A stretch of DNA of 64,000 nt from Chryseobacterium shigense (GCF_014207845.1 NZ_JACHLC010000001.1:1178001-1242000), one strand, 5' to 3'. Counted from the first letter of the stretch, positions 27,467 to 37,207 are shown. Notes: generated from the sequence alone by a model not told the origin. Numbers and translations are program-made.

Positions 27467-28627
27467 ATGATAGAAAAATTAAACCATTTTCCCGTAAACT
27501 GGATAGACGGGATGAAAATTAATAAAAACCATTTCACAGATGTACAGAACTTTGTAAGCGATTCTGTACGGGATGCAGTGGGAGTCCATACTTCAATGAT
27601 TGGTTATGGCCTATTGCCTGTAAAAGATCCGGTTAAAATCAGTTTGATTATAGATAATCATAAACTTTTGCGAATAAAAGTAGAAGAATGCCACGCGATT
27701 ACACCCAACGGTTCGAGAATAGAAATCGGAGAAGGAACATCAGAAAACCTCAGTCTTTCCATTCCTTATCCAGAAGCGGTAAGAGAGCTGAAAGAAAATG
27801 AAGAAGCCGTTTTGCTGGCATGTATTTCAGTCAACCCTTTCAAAAGAACACCTTATGGTGAGCCCGACCCCGAAGAAAACCCACCAAGGTATCCGTACAC
27901 ACTTCCCGAATACACATTGAATCTTATTCCAGAAGATGAACTGAAAAATACCGTAGGATTCGGAACTCATTATCTTACCATAGGTAAAATACTGGTGAAG
28001 TCTGGTGAGTCTAAGATCGATGAAAATTACATTCCTCCTTGTGTAACGGTTTCCAGTCATAAAAAGCTTCAGGAACTATATACCGAGATTGATCGTTTTT
28101 ATGGACAGATTGAGCAATATGCTGTACAGATTGCTCAAAAAATATATTCTAAAAAACAAAGTAATTCACTGGCAATGATGATGGAACTGATGGCAGACAA
28201 AACGCTGAACTATCTGGGAATGGAGATCAATAAGTTCCGTTGGATGTCTCCCCATGCTTCACCTGCAGAAATGTTGGTATCGGTGGTTGCTTTGGCAAGG
28301 GTGTTGAAAAATTTTATTGACGCCCGTTCGGGTGCCGGAAAAGAAGAGTTGCTCAATTATTTCGCTGAATGGTGCAATGTGAGTCAAGGGGATTTTGAGA
28401 TTATTTTTTCTGAAGCAATCAATAGCGATTATAGTCATAACCAAATGGATGTTGTAATTGTCAAAGTGAAAAAATTTATGAAAACACTAGAAGATCTCTA
28501 TGCTGTGTTAAGCAGGCTGGATTATATCGGTAAGAAAAGAGATGGAAGTATTTTCGTTTCTGAAAACACAGATGAAAGAGATGCTGTGATTCATGCTAAG
28601 CGAAGCAGAACCTTTTTAGCAGATTAA
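27467..28627 (+). CDS. tssK: TssK baseplate protein
   Basis: A 386-residue protein. The N-terminal shell-like domain contains NHFPVNWIDGMKINKNHF, a version of the TssK opening in which the protein docks to the TssF-TssG wedge; the C-terminal helical and receptor-like domains follow. It starts 13 bases after tssN, its expected membrane partner, which fits a role connecting baseplate to membrane complex. Confidence 0.87.
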   Translation: MIEKLNHFPVNWIDGMKINKNHFTDVQNFVSDSVRDAVGVHTSMIGYGLLPVKDPVKISLIIDNHKLLRIKVEECHAITPNGSRIEIGEGTSENLSLSIPYPEAVRELKENEEAVLLACISVNPFKRTPYGEPDPEENPPRYPYTLPEYTLNLIPEDELKNTVGFGTHYLTIGKILVKSGESKIDENYIPPCVTVSSHKKLQELYTEIDRFYGQIEQYAVQIAQKIYSKKQSNSLAMMMELMADKTLNYLGMEINKFRWMSPHASPAEMLVSVVALARVLKNFIDARSGAGKEELLNYFAEWCNVSQGDFEIIFSEAINSDYSHNQMDVVIVKVKKFMKTLEDLYAVLSRLDYIGKKRDGSIFVSENTDERDAVIHAKRSRTFLAD

Positions 28628-28675
28628 GCAGAAAGTATCATCTAAAATTTATAATCTAAATCTATAATTATACTT

Positions 28676-29188
28676 ATGGAAGTTTTAAATAAAACACAAC
28701 GAAGAAGTGCCTATTGGTTTTTTGTATTGTTTTTTCTGATCACCGTTGCAGTGCTGATTACAGCTGTTTTCTTTAACGCCTATTTTCCTTTTAAGGAAAA
28801 TAGCCTTCTGAAAACGGAAAATGCCAAAATGAAGAAAGAAATGGAGACACAGGAAAAATTTTCTTTCCAGCTGGAAAAAGTAAAGCTGGCGGTAGATTCC
28901 ATCGGAGTTCCTGGACAGAACGACTTTTTTAATGAAAAGCTGGCACTCTCTATTCTAGCAGATATGTACAAGCAACTCCCGAAAGATACTCTGAAAAATA
29001 AAAATATGTACAATAATACCATTATGACCTATAAAGATCTGATAGACAACAAGAAACAGGTAAAGCAGCTTTCAGGAAATCAGGCACTGATGGATAGCTT
29101 AAGTACGATTAACAAAACATTGAAGGAAGAATATGATAAAATGAAGACCGACTTAGATGTTTGCAGACAATTGTACCAAGCACAATAG
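28676..29188 (+). CDS. tssO: TssO, T6SS membrane-complex component
   Basis: A 170-residue protein with a short cytoplasmic N-terminus, one membrane helix at about residues 13-36 and a long periplasmic coiled coil. This matches TssO of Bacteroidota T6SS in size and layout, and in lying next to tssK. It is a proposed periplasmic strut of the membrane complex. The two conserved-looking stretches FFNEKLALSIL and MYKQLPKDT lie between coiled segments. Confidence 0.8.
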   Translation: MEVLNKTQRRSAYWFFVLFFLITVAVLITAVFFNAYFPFKENSLLKTENAKMKKEMETQEKFSFQLEKVKLAVDSIGVPGQNDFFNEKLALSILADMYKQLPKDTLKNKNMYNNTIMTYKDLIDNKKQVKQLSGNQALMDSLSTINKTLKEEYDKMKTDLDVCRQLYQAQ

Positions 29189-29190
29189 CG

Positions 29191-29772
29191 ATGATGATGA
29201 AGCTAAAAAACGTTATTTTCTTTAGTTTTTTTCTAGTCTGTTCGGGATGGTTTAATGCTCAGGACAAAGAAGCCGATTCTCTGGAATTTGCGCATTTTGA
29301 TTGTGGTATTACCCAGACAAAACAAAAGCTTGACAAACAATTTTTCGCAAGCACAACTCCTATTCAACTGAGGATTAATAATGATGAATTTACCTATACC
29401 ACCATTCTGTTTGGGAAGAGAAAAAACAAAATCTATTTATACCTTAAGATATTGGCAGACAATGTATGTATCAAAAAAGATAAAAACGTGGATGTGTATT
29501 TTAAATCAGGAGAGGTCATTACCTTAAAAAATGAGTATCTCCTTAATTGCGAGGCTTTCTTCGCAAAGCAGATAAAGAAAAAAGAACTTCAAAAGTTAAA
29601 GGAGAATGAGATTTCCCTTATCAAAATATACACCTACAAAAAGAACTATGAGATGTACGTGAGTGAAGTACAAAATCAAGACATTCACCACTATATTGAC
29701 TGCCTGTCTGCTTATAAAGTCAAAAAAACCGATGAAGTGAAAGTGAAAAAGAAGAAGCAAGATGAAAGATGA
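29191..29772 (+). CDS. Exported T6SS-cluster protein, membrane-complex candidate
   Basis: A 193-residue exported protein with a signal peptide ending WFNAQ. I chose the ATG at 29191; the open frame from 29161 would overlap tssO. The mature part is a beta-rich domain with three cysteines and a lysine-rich C-terminus. It lies 2 bases after tssO. A periplasmic partner of TssO is likely, and TssP is one possibility, but no signature confirms it. Confidence 0.68.
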   Translation: MMMKLKNVIFFSFFLVCSGWFNAQDKEADSLEFAHFDCGITQTKQKLDKQFFASTTPIQLRINNDEFTYTTILFGKRKNKIYLYLKILADNVCIKKDKNVDVYFKSGEVITLKNEYLLNCEAFFAKQIKKKELQKLKENEISLIKIYTYKKNYEMYVSEVQNQDIHHYIDCLSAYKVKKTDEVKVKKKKQDER

Positions 29773-29841
29773 AAGAACCGAAAGCCAAGAGTCAAAAACA
29801 AACCAGCAACCGATAATCGACAGCCAACAACCAAAAGAACA

Positions 29842-30543
29842 ATGAGTCCATTACCAGAGCTTAATCTTAATTTAGGAATGACCAATAATCCAGGTTCCCC
29901 ATTTTACGGAGGAAAAGGAGAAGAAGGTGTTGTCGTGCGTACCGATTCTGGTTTAAAAAAGCATACCATCACCCTTATTATCTCGGATCAGGAAGCTGGA
30001 AGTATTTCTCTTAAATTAGGAGAAAAAGAAATTGAAGTTCCTACCTATAAACTCACTGTAACCGATGACAAGACTGAGGAAACAGAAGCGTATCAGGTAA
30101 CAAGGGACACCCTCAGCTTTGTGAAAAGCAAGACTAAGAAAAGTTTTTTATCATTTTTCGGGTTCAAGCGGTTTGATAAGACTTCTTTTCTGTATGATAC
30201 TATTGCTTTTGAACCTCAAGTAGAAAACATTGAAAAATTTGATATTTCGAGGCATCGGAAATTAACCCATGAGCTTTTGACCTACGAACTGGAAAGAGAC
30301 GGACAAAAAGTAATGTTATATGCAGGAGATATTAACGAGTTTGCCAAGCCAGAGCATATCAACCAATATTTTGTGGTAGTAGATAAAGATGGTGGAAAGA
30401 GTTTTATCGGAGATATTTTGTATCGTGAAAAATTCCTAAAACTTACCCCCAAAGTGGAACTTCATCTCATTAAAAGAAAAAAAGTGCCTAAAAATTTTGA
30501 ATACGATGACAAAGGGAATATCAAAAAAGTAATGTATATCTAA
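29842..30543 (+). CDS. T6SS-cluster protein of unknown function
   Basis: A 233-residue soluble protein without signal peptide or membrane helix. The N-terminus is Gly/Pro-rich (LNLGMTNNPGSPFYGGKGEE), and the rest is beta-strand-rich, ending in a lysine-rich segment and GNIKKVMYI. It sits between the exported protein and tssE, inside the structural-gene block, which suggests a baseplate or cytoplasmic accessory role over an effector role. The upstream 69 bases hold a G-poor CAAC-rich spacer. Confidence 0.65.
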   Translation: MSPLPELNLNLGMTNNPGSPFYGGKGEEGVVVRTDSGLKKHTITLIISDQEAGSISLKLGEKEIEVPTYKLTVTDDKTEETEAYQVTRDTLSFVKSKTKKSFLSFFGFKRFDKTSFLYDTIAFEPQVENIEKFDISRHRKLTHELLTYELERDGQKVMLYAGDINEFAKPEHINQYFVVVDKDGGKSFIGDILYREKFLKLTPKVELHLIKRKKVPKNFEYDDKGNIKKVMYI

Positions 30544-30560
30544 AAAATATTTGAATACCA

Positions 30561-30989
30561 ATGAAAGGAGTCTACTATAATTTACCCCTAGATTTTGAGT
30601 CTTTAATCGAAAAGAAAGATGCTGAAAAGGTTACTTTGGAGACCTCCATTCGTCAGCATATATTCCTATTAGCGACTACGGCTTTAGGCGAATGTAAATT
30701 TGATGAAACCTATGGCACGGAGATATGGGAAATGGATTTTGATTTAATGAAGAGCGACAATATGCTAAAAGAGCTGATTGCGGAAACATTGAAGACTTCC
30801 GTTACAAGGCACGAGAAACGATTAACATTGGAGAATGTAGAAGTATCCATACATGATTATAACTTAGGAACATTCGGAAAAAGAAAGATGAAAAAGAAAG
30901 TGACCCTTGCTATTAAAGGATTGATATTGGAAACCAACCGCCCTTTTACTTTCAGTAATTCCTTCTTTGTAGGGCCGCTGTCGTATTAA
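30561..30989 (+). CDS. tssE: TssE (gp25-like baseplate protein)
   Basis: A 142-residue protein of the gp25/TssE family, which initiates sheath polymerisation at the baseplate. The family motif is visible as GECKFDETYGTEIWEMDFD in the first half; the C-terminal NRPFTFSNSFFVGPLSY is typical of the Bacteroidota form. It follows the unknown gene by 17 bases and precedes tssF. Confidence 0.87.
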   Translation: MKGVYYNLPLDFESLIEKKDAEKVTLETSIRQHIFLLATTALGECKFDETYGTEIWEMDFDLMKSDNMLKELIAETLKTSVTRHEKRLTLENVEVSIHDYNLGTFGKRKMKKKVTLAIKGLILETNRPFTFSNSFFVGPLSY

Positions 30990-31064
30990 TAAAAGAGCCG
31001 AGAATCAAGATAAAAGAGTAAAAATCCAACAACCATCAACTGATAACCAATAGCCAACCAACGT

Positions 31065-32894
31065 ATGAATCAAGACCGCATAAAAGACCGCATATTAAGA
31101 AGAGCAGCCCGAATGTGGGGGTATAATGAACTAGAAGCAGAAACCTCTTTTGATCCTGTTATCAGTTTGTTATTGTCAGCCTGTGCAGCAGAATTGGAAA
31201 AGATTGGATTTGAATTAGAAAGCTCACGAGCCAGAATCATTGAAAGAGTTTTAGAGGTGATGTTTCCAGAGGAAGTTTCGGGAGTTGTTCCTTCAAGAAC
31301 ACTTCTTCAGGTGAGTCCACTAGAAAATAACACAAAAATATCTCTTTATAACAGTTTTAAAACGTCCATACGAAAGCAGAATATTTACAATCCTGCGGAA
31401 AGCACGAGTAAAGATGTCTATTTCAGTCCTTCCATAGAAGCCAAACTGACCATAGCAAAAGTGAAATATATTGCCTATGCTAATACTTTAAATCAGGTTG
31501 AAAGCTTCTTTTTCGAAGATACCATCGGAAAAGCAGAAACGCATCTGCCTTCTGGAGAATTATGGCTGGGTATCCACTCTCCCAACAAAGAGAATCTTGA
31601 AGATTTGCTGTTTTTTATTGACATCAACAATACCTATCAGAAAGAGATGTTTTTTTATTATCTTCATCAGGTAAAGGTTTATTTTGCAGATAAAGAGTAT
31701 GAACTCAAAGAAGGTTATAACGTTGAAAATGAAGGTTTGAACCTTGAAAACATCATTACCAAGAATTATTCTGATTTGGAATATATCTATAATGAAGTCA
31801 ACCAATACTATGCAGGAAATTTTTTTACACTGAAAAATAAAATTGATTTTTCGGAGAAACCTGAAAAAGAAGAGTTATTCATTAAAAATTTCCCAAACCA
31901 CAGAGCAGGAGAAGAAGAAGATGTCATTTGGCTAAAGTTCAGATTTTCTGAAGCCATTGTACCGGATATATTAAAAAATGTTCGTTTTGCCCTGAATTGT
32001 ATTCCCATGCTCAACATCAGAAATAAAGAAGCAGGGCGTAAAATTAAAGGAAGACTGAATATTATTCCTATTGATGAAGAAGATTATTTTTTAGACTTGG
32101 ATTATGTTTCTGATGATCGTAATGGCAAAAGATTGGATGTTAAAAATTACGATACAGAAAATGAAGGAATGACCGCTATGTTAAGAAAAGGCGGTGTTTC
32201 CCGATTTGATCGTAGAAACGCTTCAGAGCTTTTGCAATACCTTTTGGAACTCATCAAAGATGAAACAGCGGCTTTTGCTGCAATGGGTATCAATTCGGTC
32301 AACGAAACCCTAAAACAAATCAACCAACACGTCGCTTCACTTCATCAGGTAGCCAAAGAGAAAAATTTTACAGAAGCCAACAACCCATATCTTATCATTT
32401 CTTCAGGAAATGAAACATCAGAAATTAATTGTACGATTTCCTATTGGTCAACAGCTGCTGAAGAAGCGAATAATCTCAAACCTGGAACGATAATGACAGA
32501 AGAAAACAAAGGAAACCGCTCTATGAATCCCACCGCTGTAATGATTCAAACCTCTGTAGGAGGCAGAAAGAAGCTATCCTCTCAGGATAAAATTTTGGAA
32601 TACAGAAGCGCACTTCTTACCCGAGGAAGAATTGTTACAGTAGCCGATATAAGAGCTTTCGGGATGAATCATTTCAAAAACACCATTACAGGGATAGACG
32701 TAAAGAAAGGAACCAAAAAAGAAGTGTCCTTGAAGGGAGGCTTTAGTAGAACAATAGATATTTTTCTGATCCGAAATAAAGAAAATGCAGAGGCAGTTGA
32801 GGAATCCGAATGGAATTATTTATGTGACAGCTTTTCATTAAAATTGAAAAATGCCTCTGCGAATATTTATCCATACCGATTATTCGAAAAATAA
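31065..32894 (+). CDS. tssF: TssF baseplate protein
   Basis: A 609-residue protein with the TssF N-terminal signature: RILRRAARMWGY, then DPVISLLLSACAAELEKI and VLEVMFPEEVSGVVPSRTL. With TssG it forms the baseplate wedge. The C-terminal region (YRSALLTRGRIVTVADIRAF) resembles the phage gp6-like part. It lies 75 bases after tssE behind a CAAC-rich spacer; no terminator is seen between tssE and tssF. Confidence 0.9.
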   Translation: MNQDRIKDRILRRAARMWGYNELEAETSFDPVISLLLSACAAELEKIGFELESSRARIIERVLEVMFPEEVSGVVPSRTLLQVSPLENNTKISLYNSFKTSIRKQNIYNPAESTSKDVYFSPSIEAKLTIAKVKYIAYANTLNQVESFFFEDTIGKAETHLPSGELWLGIHSPNKENLEDLLFFIDINNTYQKEMFFYYLHQVKVYFADKEYELKEGYNVENEGLNLENIITKNYSDLEYIYNEVNQYYAGNFFTLKNKIDFSEKPEKEELFIKNFPNHRAGEEEDVIWLKFRFSEAIVPDILKNVRFALNCIPMLNIRNKEAGRKIKGRLNIIPIDEEDYFLDLDYVSDDRNGKRLDVKNYDTENEGMTAMLRKGGVSRFDRRNASELLQYLLELIKDETAAFAAMGINSVNETLKQINQHVASLHQVAKEKNFTEANNPYLIISSGNETSEINCTISYWSTAAEEANNLKPGTIMTEENKGNRSMNPTAVMIQTSVGGRKKLSSQDKILEYRSALLTRGRIVTVADIRAFGMNHFKNTITGIDVKKGTKKEVSLKGGFSRTIDIFLIRNKENAEAVEESEWNYLCDSFSLKLKNASANIYPYRLFEK

Positions 32895-33080
32895 AAATAA
32901 AGTTTTGTATTAATCAAATTTTCATATATTTATAAAAACAAAAAATACATTGATGAAATCATTAAAATTCCTTACAAAGCCCGAATAATTTTCGCTTCAG
33001 TTTTTCTTTTTCGGAAAATACGATATCATCTTTAGATTTAGAATTTTGAATAACAAAAAAATAATTTTAAACCATACACT

Positions 33081-33530
33081 ATGTTAACAAACAAAGGAAT
33101 TGGTGGTAATGAAGTACCACTAGATGCAAGTGAAGCGATTTTCGAAATCCCACAAAACAGAACGCTTTTTGCGCAGAAGCTTACAGCGGATGACCCCGTA
33201 AAACCGGAATTGGTAGAAGGACTTACTACAGTAGAAAAAGTCTTTGAACATTACAAACCAGAAGTGAAAGTTGATTTCGAAGATGCGAACGGTTCTATCA
33301 GAATGGAGAATCTAAAATTCAAAAATCTTGGAGATTTCGGGACAAAAGGAATTACGGCACAAAGTGGCTTTCTTACCGGACTGGAAACAGAAAAAGACCA
33401 GTACCAAAAGATAGTGAAACAATTGAAAACCAATAAAATTCTAAAAGCAGCATTGGAAGATCCTGATGCTAAGAAAGCGCTCCATGATACACTACAATCG
33501 TTAATCAAAGAATTAGAAGAAAACAAATAA
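33081..33530 (+). CDS. tssB: TssB small sheath protein
   Basis: A 149-residue VipA-type sheath subunit. The segments NRTLFAQKLTAD, VDFEDANGSIRMENLKFKN and the C-terminal helix ending LQSLIKELEENK match the Bacteroidota TssB. It lies 19 bases before tssC. The 186-base gap upstream is AT-rich, holds no gene, and contains only weak candidates for a promoter. Confidence 0.9.
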   Translation: MLTNKGIGGNEVPLDASEAIFEIPQNRTLFAQKLTADDPVKPELVEGLTTVEKVFEHYKPEVKVDFEDANGSIRMENLKFKNLGDFGTKGITAQSGFLTGLETEKDQYQKIVKQLKTNKILKAALEDPDAKKALHDTLQSLIKELEENK

Positions 33531-33549
33531 CCTAAAACACAAATAAACA

Positions 33550-34923
33550 ATGTCACAAAAACAGCAAGAAACACAACAGTCAGTAGAAGCTCCTGTTTTG
33601 GAACAGAAAAAAGGAGGACAAGTATCATTAGATAAATCCATCGAAAAATTAGCCCGCTACGGAGGTTTTGATTTACTGGAGACATCTATTGAAAATGTCC
33701 AAAATATCAACCCAGACCGAAAAGCAAGAAGAAAAATCTTCCTTACTGAAAAAGGGAAAGAAAAGGAAAGAGAAACCCTAAAAAAAACGCTAGAGCTTTG
33801 GGCAAGTGTTATCAGTAAAAGTGATTCTCTGACAGATATGGTAGCACATTGCGAAGACCAAAGAAAATCAGCAGAAGAATTGCTTTCTAAAAATCTATCC
33901 AAAGCAGTGGATACTACAAGAGAACTTGAAGCCAATTACAGAACAGTAGCACTATTTTATAAAAATACAGAATCAGAAAAAGTAAAGAATGTAACAGTAG
34001 TCAATGCTACTTTAGAGCAATTGAAAGATCTTGACAACACTCGTTTCATTGATACCATCCACGCAGAATTATCTGATAATTATGACCGTTTGGATCTTAA
34101 AAACAATTACGGACTTTTAGTTATTCCTGGATATTTGGGTTCTAATACTGTAGTGGAAAAATGGGCGAAAATTGCACACCAGAATAAAGTGATGCTCGTG
34201 ACTGATTTTGAGCACCTAGATGAACCAGATGATGTGATGGAAATGTTCGATCAGGCTTATCTTACAGGAGGCGATATTTATCGTTCCAATGTATTGATGA
34301 CCTGCAATTGGCTAGTAGGAAGAGGAAGATTTGAAGAAATTGATGAATTGGATGATCTTTTCATTCCACCATCAGGAGCATTGGCAGGAAAAGTATATAA
34401 AACGCTGATGTCACAAGTAACCGCAGGGAAAAAATTCGGAGGAATCAATGAAGTAGATGGGGTGAAATTCGATTTGAAAAAAAGCGAGATTGCTAATCTG
34501 GAGAACTTAGGATTAATTCCGATGGTAAACGAGTACGGAAAAGTAATGGCGTTCTCGGGGAAAACATTATTCAACGGAGATAACTTAGGATTGCAGACCT
34601 ATTCTGTAGTGAGAGTATTTGATTATGTAACTAAAGTATTAATGGATTTCCTCAACAGAAGAGCATTTGAAAACTTTACAGCCGTTACAAGAAAAGAAAT
34701 TATGAACCAAATCGTTCGATTTTTAGATGCCATCACAGGACCCGGAAAATTGATAGAAAATTTCGAGATTAGAAAATTTGAGCAGGATCCTGTTCAAAAA
34801 GACAGAATCCATTTGGATATTCATATGAAACCATATTTCCCAGCTAAAAACTTCCTCATTAAAATGGACGGACATAAGGGAGATGATGGCAATGAATGGG
34901 ATACAGAGTACGAACAGAAATAA
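33550..34923 (+). CDS. tssC: TssC large sheath protein
   Basis: A 457-residue VipB-type sheath subunit. It includes the helical N-terminus, the central VIPGYLGSNTVVEKWAKI segment and the C-terminal YFPAKNFLIKMDG stretch seen in Bacteroidota TssC. With TssB it forms the contractile sheath around the TssD tube. A strong terminator lies 100 bases downstream. Confidence 0.92.
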   Translation: MSQKQQETQQSVEAPVLEQKKGGQVSLDKSIEKLARYGGFDLLETSIENVQNINPDRKARRKIFLTEKGKEKERETLKKTLELWASVISKSDSLTDMVAHCEDQRKSAEELLSKNLSKAVDTTRELEANYRTVALFYKNTESEKVKNVTVVNATLEQLKDLDNTRFIDTIHAELSDNYDRLDLKNNYGLLVIPGYLGSNTVVEKWAKIAHQNKVMLVTDFEHLDEPDDVMEMFDQAYLTGGDIYRSNVLMTCNWLVGRGRFEEIDELDDLFIPPSGALAGKVYKTLMSQVTAGKKFGGINEVDGVKFDLKKSEIANLENLGLIPMVNEYGKVMAFSGKTLFNGDNLGLQTYSVVRVFDYVTKVLMDFLNRRAFENFTAVTRKEIMNQIVRFLDAITGPGKLIENFEIRKFEQDPVQKDRIHLDIHMKPYFPAKNFLIKMDGHKGDDGNEWDTEYEQK

Positions 34924-35022
34924 TATTAAAATAAACTACAAGTTTACACCTTATTTAAGAAATAGCATAGAAGTTCAAGATTTTATCTTTTTTCTTAAAT
35001 TTTTCATCATTTGTGTTTTTTT

Positions 35023-35051
35023 AACAGGAGGGAGTTTTCTCTCCTGTTTTT
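35023..35051 (+). terminator. Terminator after tssBC
   Basis: Eleven-base-pair stem AACAGGAGGGA / TCTCTCCTGTT with one wobble, 4-nt loop, followed by a run of T. It separates the sheath genes from the tssD genes. Confidence 0.85.
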
Positions 35052-35115
35052 ATTAAGATTCTATCTTTTAGTCATTTAACATAATAAAAAAGATTGAAAA
35101 TTTTCTATAAAAAAT

Positions 35116-35145
35116 TTGGTGGATAAAAAATAATGCGTAAATTTG
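35116..35145 (+). promoter_or_regulatory. Promoter of tssD-1
   Basis: TTG at 35116-35118 and TAAATTTG at 35138-35145 with 19 bases between them, a close match to the Bacteroidota consensus. The leader to the ATG at 35307 would be about 155 bases. A private promoter after a terminator fits the high expression expected of the tube protein. Confidence 0.7.
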
Positions 35146-35306
35146 ATAAAAATTAGTTTTAAAAAATCTGTAAAGATTTATTAATTTTTAAGGATATCAT
35201 CCATATTTGGTGTATGTAAAAAGGTATACAATGAAGAAAGAGAACATAGATAGGATATATTCCATTTTTGGTAGTATTAAATATTAAACCTTTAAATATA
35301 TTTATT

Positions 35307-35693
35307 ATGTCATTTAAAACCCTATTAGAGTACGCAGGAAAAAAGCGTAACGTACTATCTGTAGAATACGCAATGCTACAGGAAACCGACAAAACAGGAA
35401 GACCCTCTTCCGTTACCCGTGGCGGTAAAATCTTTATCACAGTAGAAGGCACAGGCGAAACTGATCTTTTTGAGTGGATGACCAATTCTTTCGAGAGAAA
35501 AGATGGTGTGGTTAAGTTCATCAAAAGAGATAGTGATGCTACGCTTAAAGAACTTAAGTTCAAAGAAGCCTATATTGTAAAATACACCGAAAACTTTGAC
35601 GCATCGGGAGAAAATCCATTAACAGAAACTTTTGTGCTTTCCGCTAAAGAAATTGAGCTTGGAAACGCAAAGCATGTTAATGAGTGGGTATAA
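35307..35693 (+). CDS. tssD: TssD (Hcp-type tube protein), copy 1
   Basis: A 128-residue tube subunit in the Bacteroidota form (MSFKTLLEYAGKKRNVLSV), starting at ATG 35307; the longer frame from 35268 has no support. It shares the block ETDLFEWMTNSFERKDG exactly with the next gene and ends HVNEWV. Hcp hexamers stack into the inner tube, and some bind small effectors in the lumen. Confidence 0.9.
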   Translation: MSFKTLLEYAGKKRNVLSVEYAMLQETDKTGRPSSVTRGGKIFITVEGTGETDLFEWMTNSFERKDGVVKFIKRDSDATLKELKFKEAYIVKYTENFDASGENPLTETFVLSAKEIELGNAKHVNEWV

Positions 35694-35853
35694 TTCTTAT
35701 TCACAAATCTATTAAATTTCTTAAAACCATTTAATTTTATTTTAGAGATTGAGATGAATTGATTTCAGTCGTGTCTCCATCAATTTTAAGTTCATTGGTT
35801 GAAAGATTTTTAAAAACACAAATTCTATTTATAACAATTAAAATTTTACAATT

Positions 35854-36240
35854 ATGTCATTTCAAGCCATATTAAAAGTATCAGGAAAAAACTATAATGT
35901 ACTCAACGTAAACTACGGATTATTCCAAGAAACAGATGCTACAGGAAGACCATCTACCATTACCAGAGGTGGTAAAATAGAAGTAACCGTAGAAAGTACA
36001 GGTGAAACCGATTTATTTGAATGGATGACCAATTCTTTCGAGAGAAAAGACGGAAGTTTCGTATTTTACAAAAGAGACAGCCAATCTACCTTGAAAGAAC
36101 TCAAATTCACAGAAGCTTACTTAGTGAAGCATAAAGAGAAGTTCGATTCCACAGGAGAAAATCCTTTAACCGAGACCTTCACTATTTCTGCTAGAAAAAT
36201 AGAAATGGGTAGCGGAGCGTATGAAAATGAGTGGGTGTAA
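35854..36240 (+). CDS. tssD: TssD (Hcp-type tube protein), copy 2
   Basis: A 128-residue paralogue of copy 1 with the same length, the same central block ETDLFEWMTNSFERKDG and a related ending AYENEWV. It lies 160 bases downstream, with an AT-rich gap and no clear terminator in between, and is followed by a strong terminator. Probably a recent duplication giving two tube subunits. Confidence 0.9.
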   Translation: MSFQAILKVSGKNYNVLNVNYGLFQETDATGRPSTITRGGKIEVTVESTGETDLFEWMTNSFERKDGSFVFYKRDSQSTLKELKFTEAYLVKHKEKFDSTGENPLTETFTISARKIEMGSGAYENEWV

Positions 36241-36250
36241 CTCATCTAAT

Positions 36251-36286
36251 AAAAAAATGGGTAATGTAATGATTGCCCATTTTTTT
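36251..36286 (+). terminator. Terminator after tssD-2
   Basis: Stem AAAAAAATGGGTAAT / ATTGCCCATTTTTTT (15 pairs, one wobble) with a 6-nt loop. The AT part of the stem makes it likely bidirectional. Confidence 0.85.
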
Positions 36287-36359
36287 GCTTTTTGAAAATT
36301 GTTTCAAAACAGATAAGTTAAAATCCATCAACAGACAATCATCAACCAACAACTAAAAT

Positions 36360-36749
36360 ATGTCATTTTTATCAAAATTAGAATTAGACGGTAATACCTA
36401 CAATATATTGGAATGCAAATACAAGTTTGTTCAGCCGATAGACACCACCGGAAAGCCTAAAGGAATGCCAAAAGGTGGTGAAATCATCATCCGTATCGAA
36501 AGTACAGGGAATCCCGAATTATTAAGCTGGATGCTTGATCATAGCCAAGTCAAAAATGGCAAGATTGTTTTTTACCGCAGAGATGCGATGAGCAAATTGC
36601 AGGAACTTGTTTTTGAGAAAGCCTTCTGCGTAGAGTTCTCAGAACATTTTGATTCCAGTAATGATGAACCTCTACAAATCGAAATGCATCTGATGGCTAA
36701 ATCATTTAATGTGAGCGGAGCCCATCACGAAAAGCTTTGGAGTGAATAG
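36360..36749 (+). CDS. tssD: TssD (Hcp-like), divergent copy 3
   Basis: A 129-residue Hcp-family protein (MSFLSKLELDGNTYNIL), clearly related to the two upstream copies but diverged: ELLSWMLDHSQVKNGKIVFY replaces the shared central block. Its position directly before the VgrG cassette suggests a specialised tube subunit or adaptor for the VgrG-linked cargo. It has a G-poor spacer upstream. Confidence 0.85.
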   Translation: MSFLSKLELDGNTYNILECKYKFVQPIDTTGKPKGMPKGGEIIIRIESTGNPELLSWMLDHSQVKNGKIVFYRRDAMSKLQELVFEKAFCVEFSEHFDSSNDEPLQIEMHLMAKSFNVSGAHHEKLWSE

Positions 36750-36760
36750 ATCGTAAAGTA

Positions 36761-37159
36761 ATGGAAGACTTGAAATTTGAATGGACAGGTATTCAGCAAA
36801 AACACCGACTTTATAACGGTTCGGAAATAAATGTGCAAGCTTTTTTAGGAGAGCAATTGTTTATATACAACCATTTTGCAAACAAGCATTTTTCATACTA
36901 TCCGAAAGAAAAAAGACTTATTTATCGGGATGGCAAAAACCTCTTGTGTACTCCGAAAGGAATGATACTGAAGAAAGGTGTTTCTGAAAATATTTCATTC
37001 GATAAACCAGGAGACTCCATCAATTTTGAAGATGGAGGTATTGGCTGTGTTTTAGAAGAAAAAGATCTTCGGGAAATCCTTGAAAATTCATTTTTTCTTC
37101 CCCATCAACCGCGTTTTTATGATTTTATTAAAGATGATCTTCTATTACTGAAATGGTAA
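36761..37159 (+). CDS. Unknown protein between tssD-3 and vgrG
   Basis: A 132-residue soluble protein rich in Phe, Tyr and Lys (HFANKHFSYYPKEKRLIYRD), ending in SFFLPHQPRFYDFIKDD. No family recognised. It starts 11 bases after tssD-3 and lies 48 bases before vgrG. Genes in this slot often encode adaptors that load cargo on VgrG; that role is inference only. Confidence 0.62.
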   Translation: MEDLKFEWTGIQQKHRLYNGSEINVQAFLGEQLFIYNHFANKHFSYYPKEKRLIYRDGKNLLCTPKGMILKKGVSENISFDKPGDSINFEDGGIGCVLEEKDLREILENSFFLPHQPRFYDFIKDDLLLLKW

Positions 37160-37207
37160 GAAACGTAACCTTTTATCAAATATACATAACATTAAACAAC
37201 TCAAATT

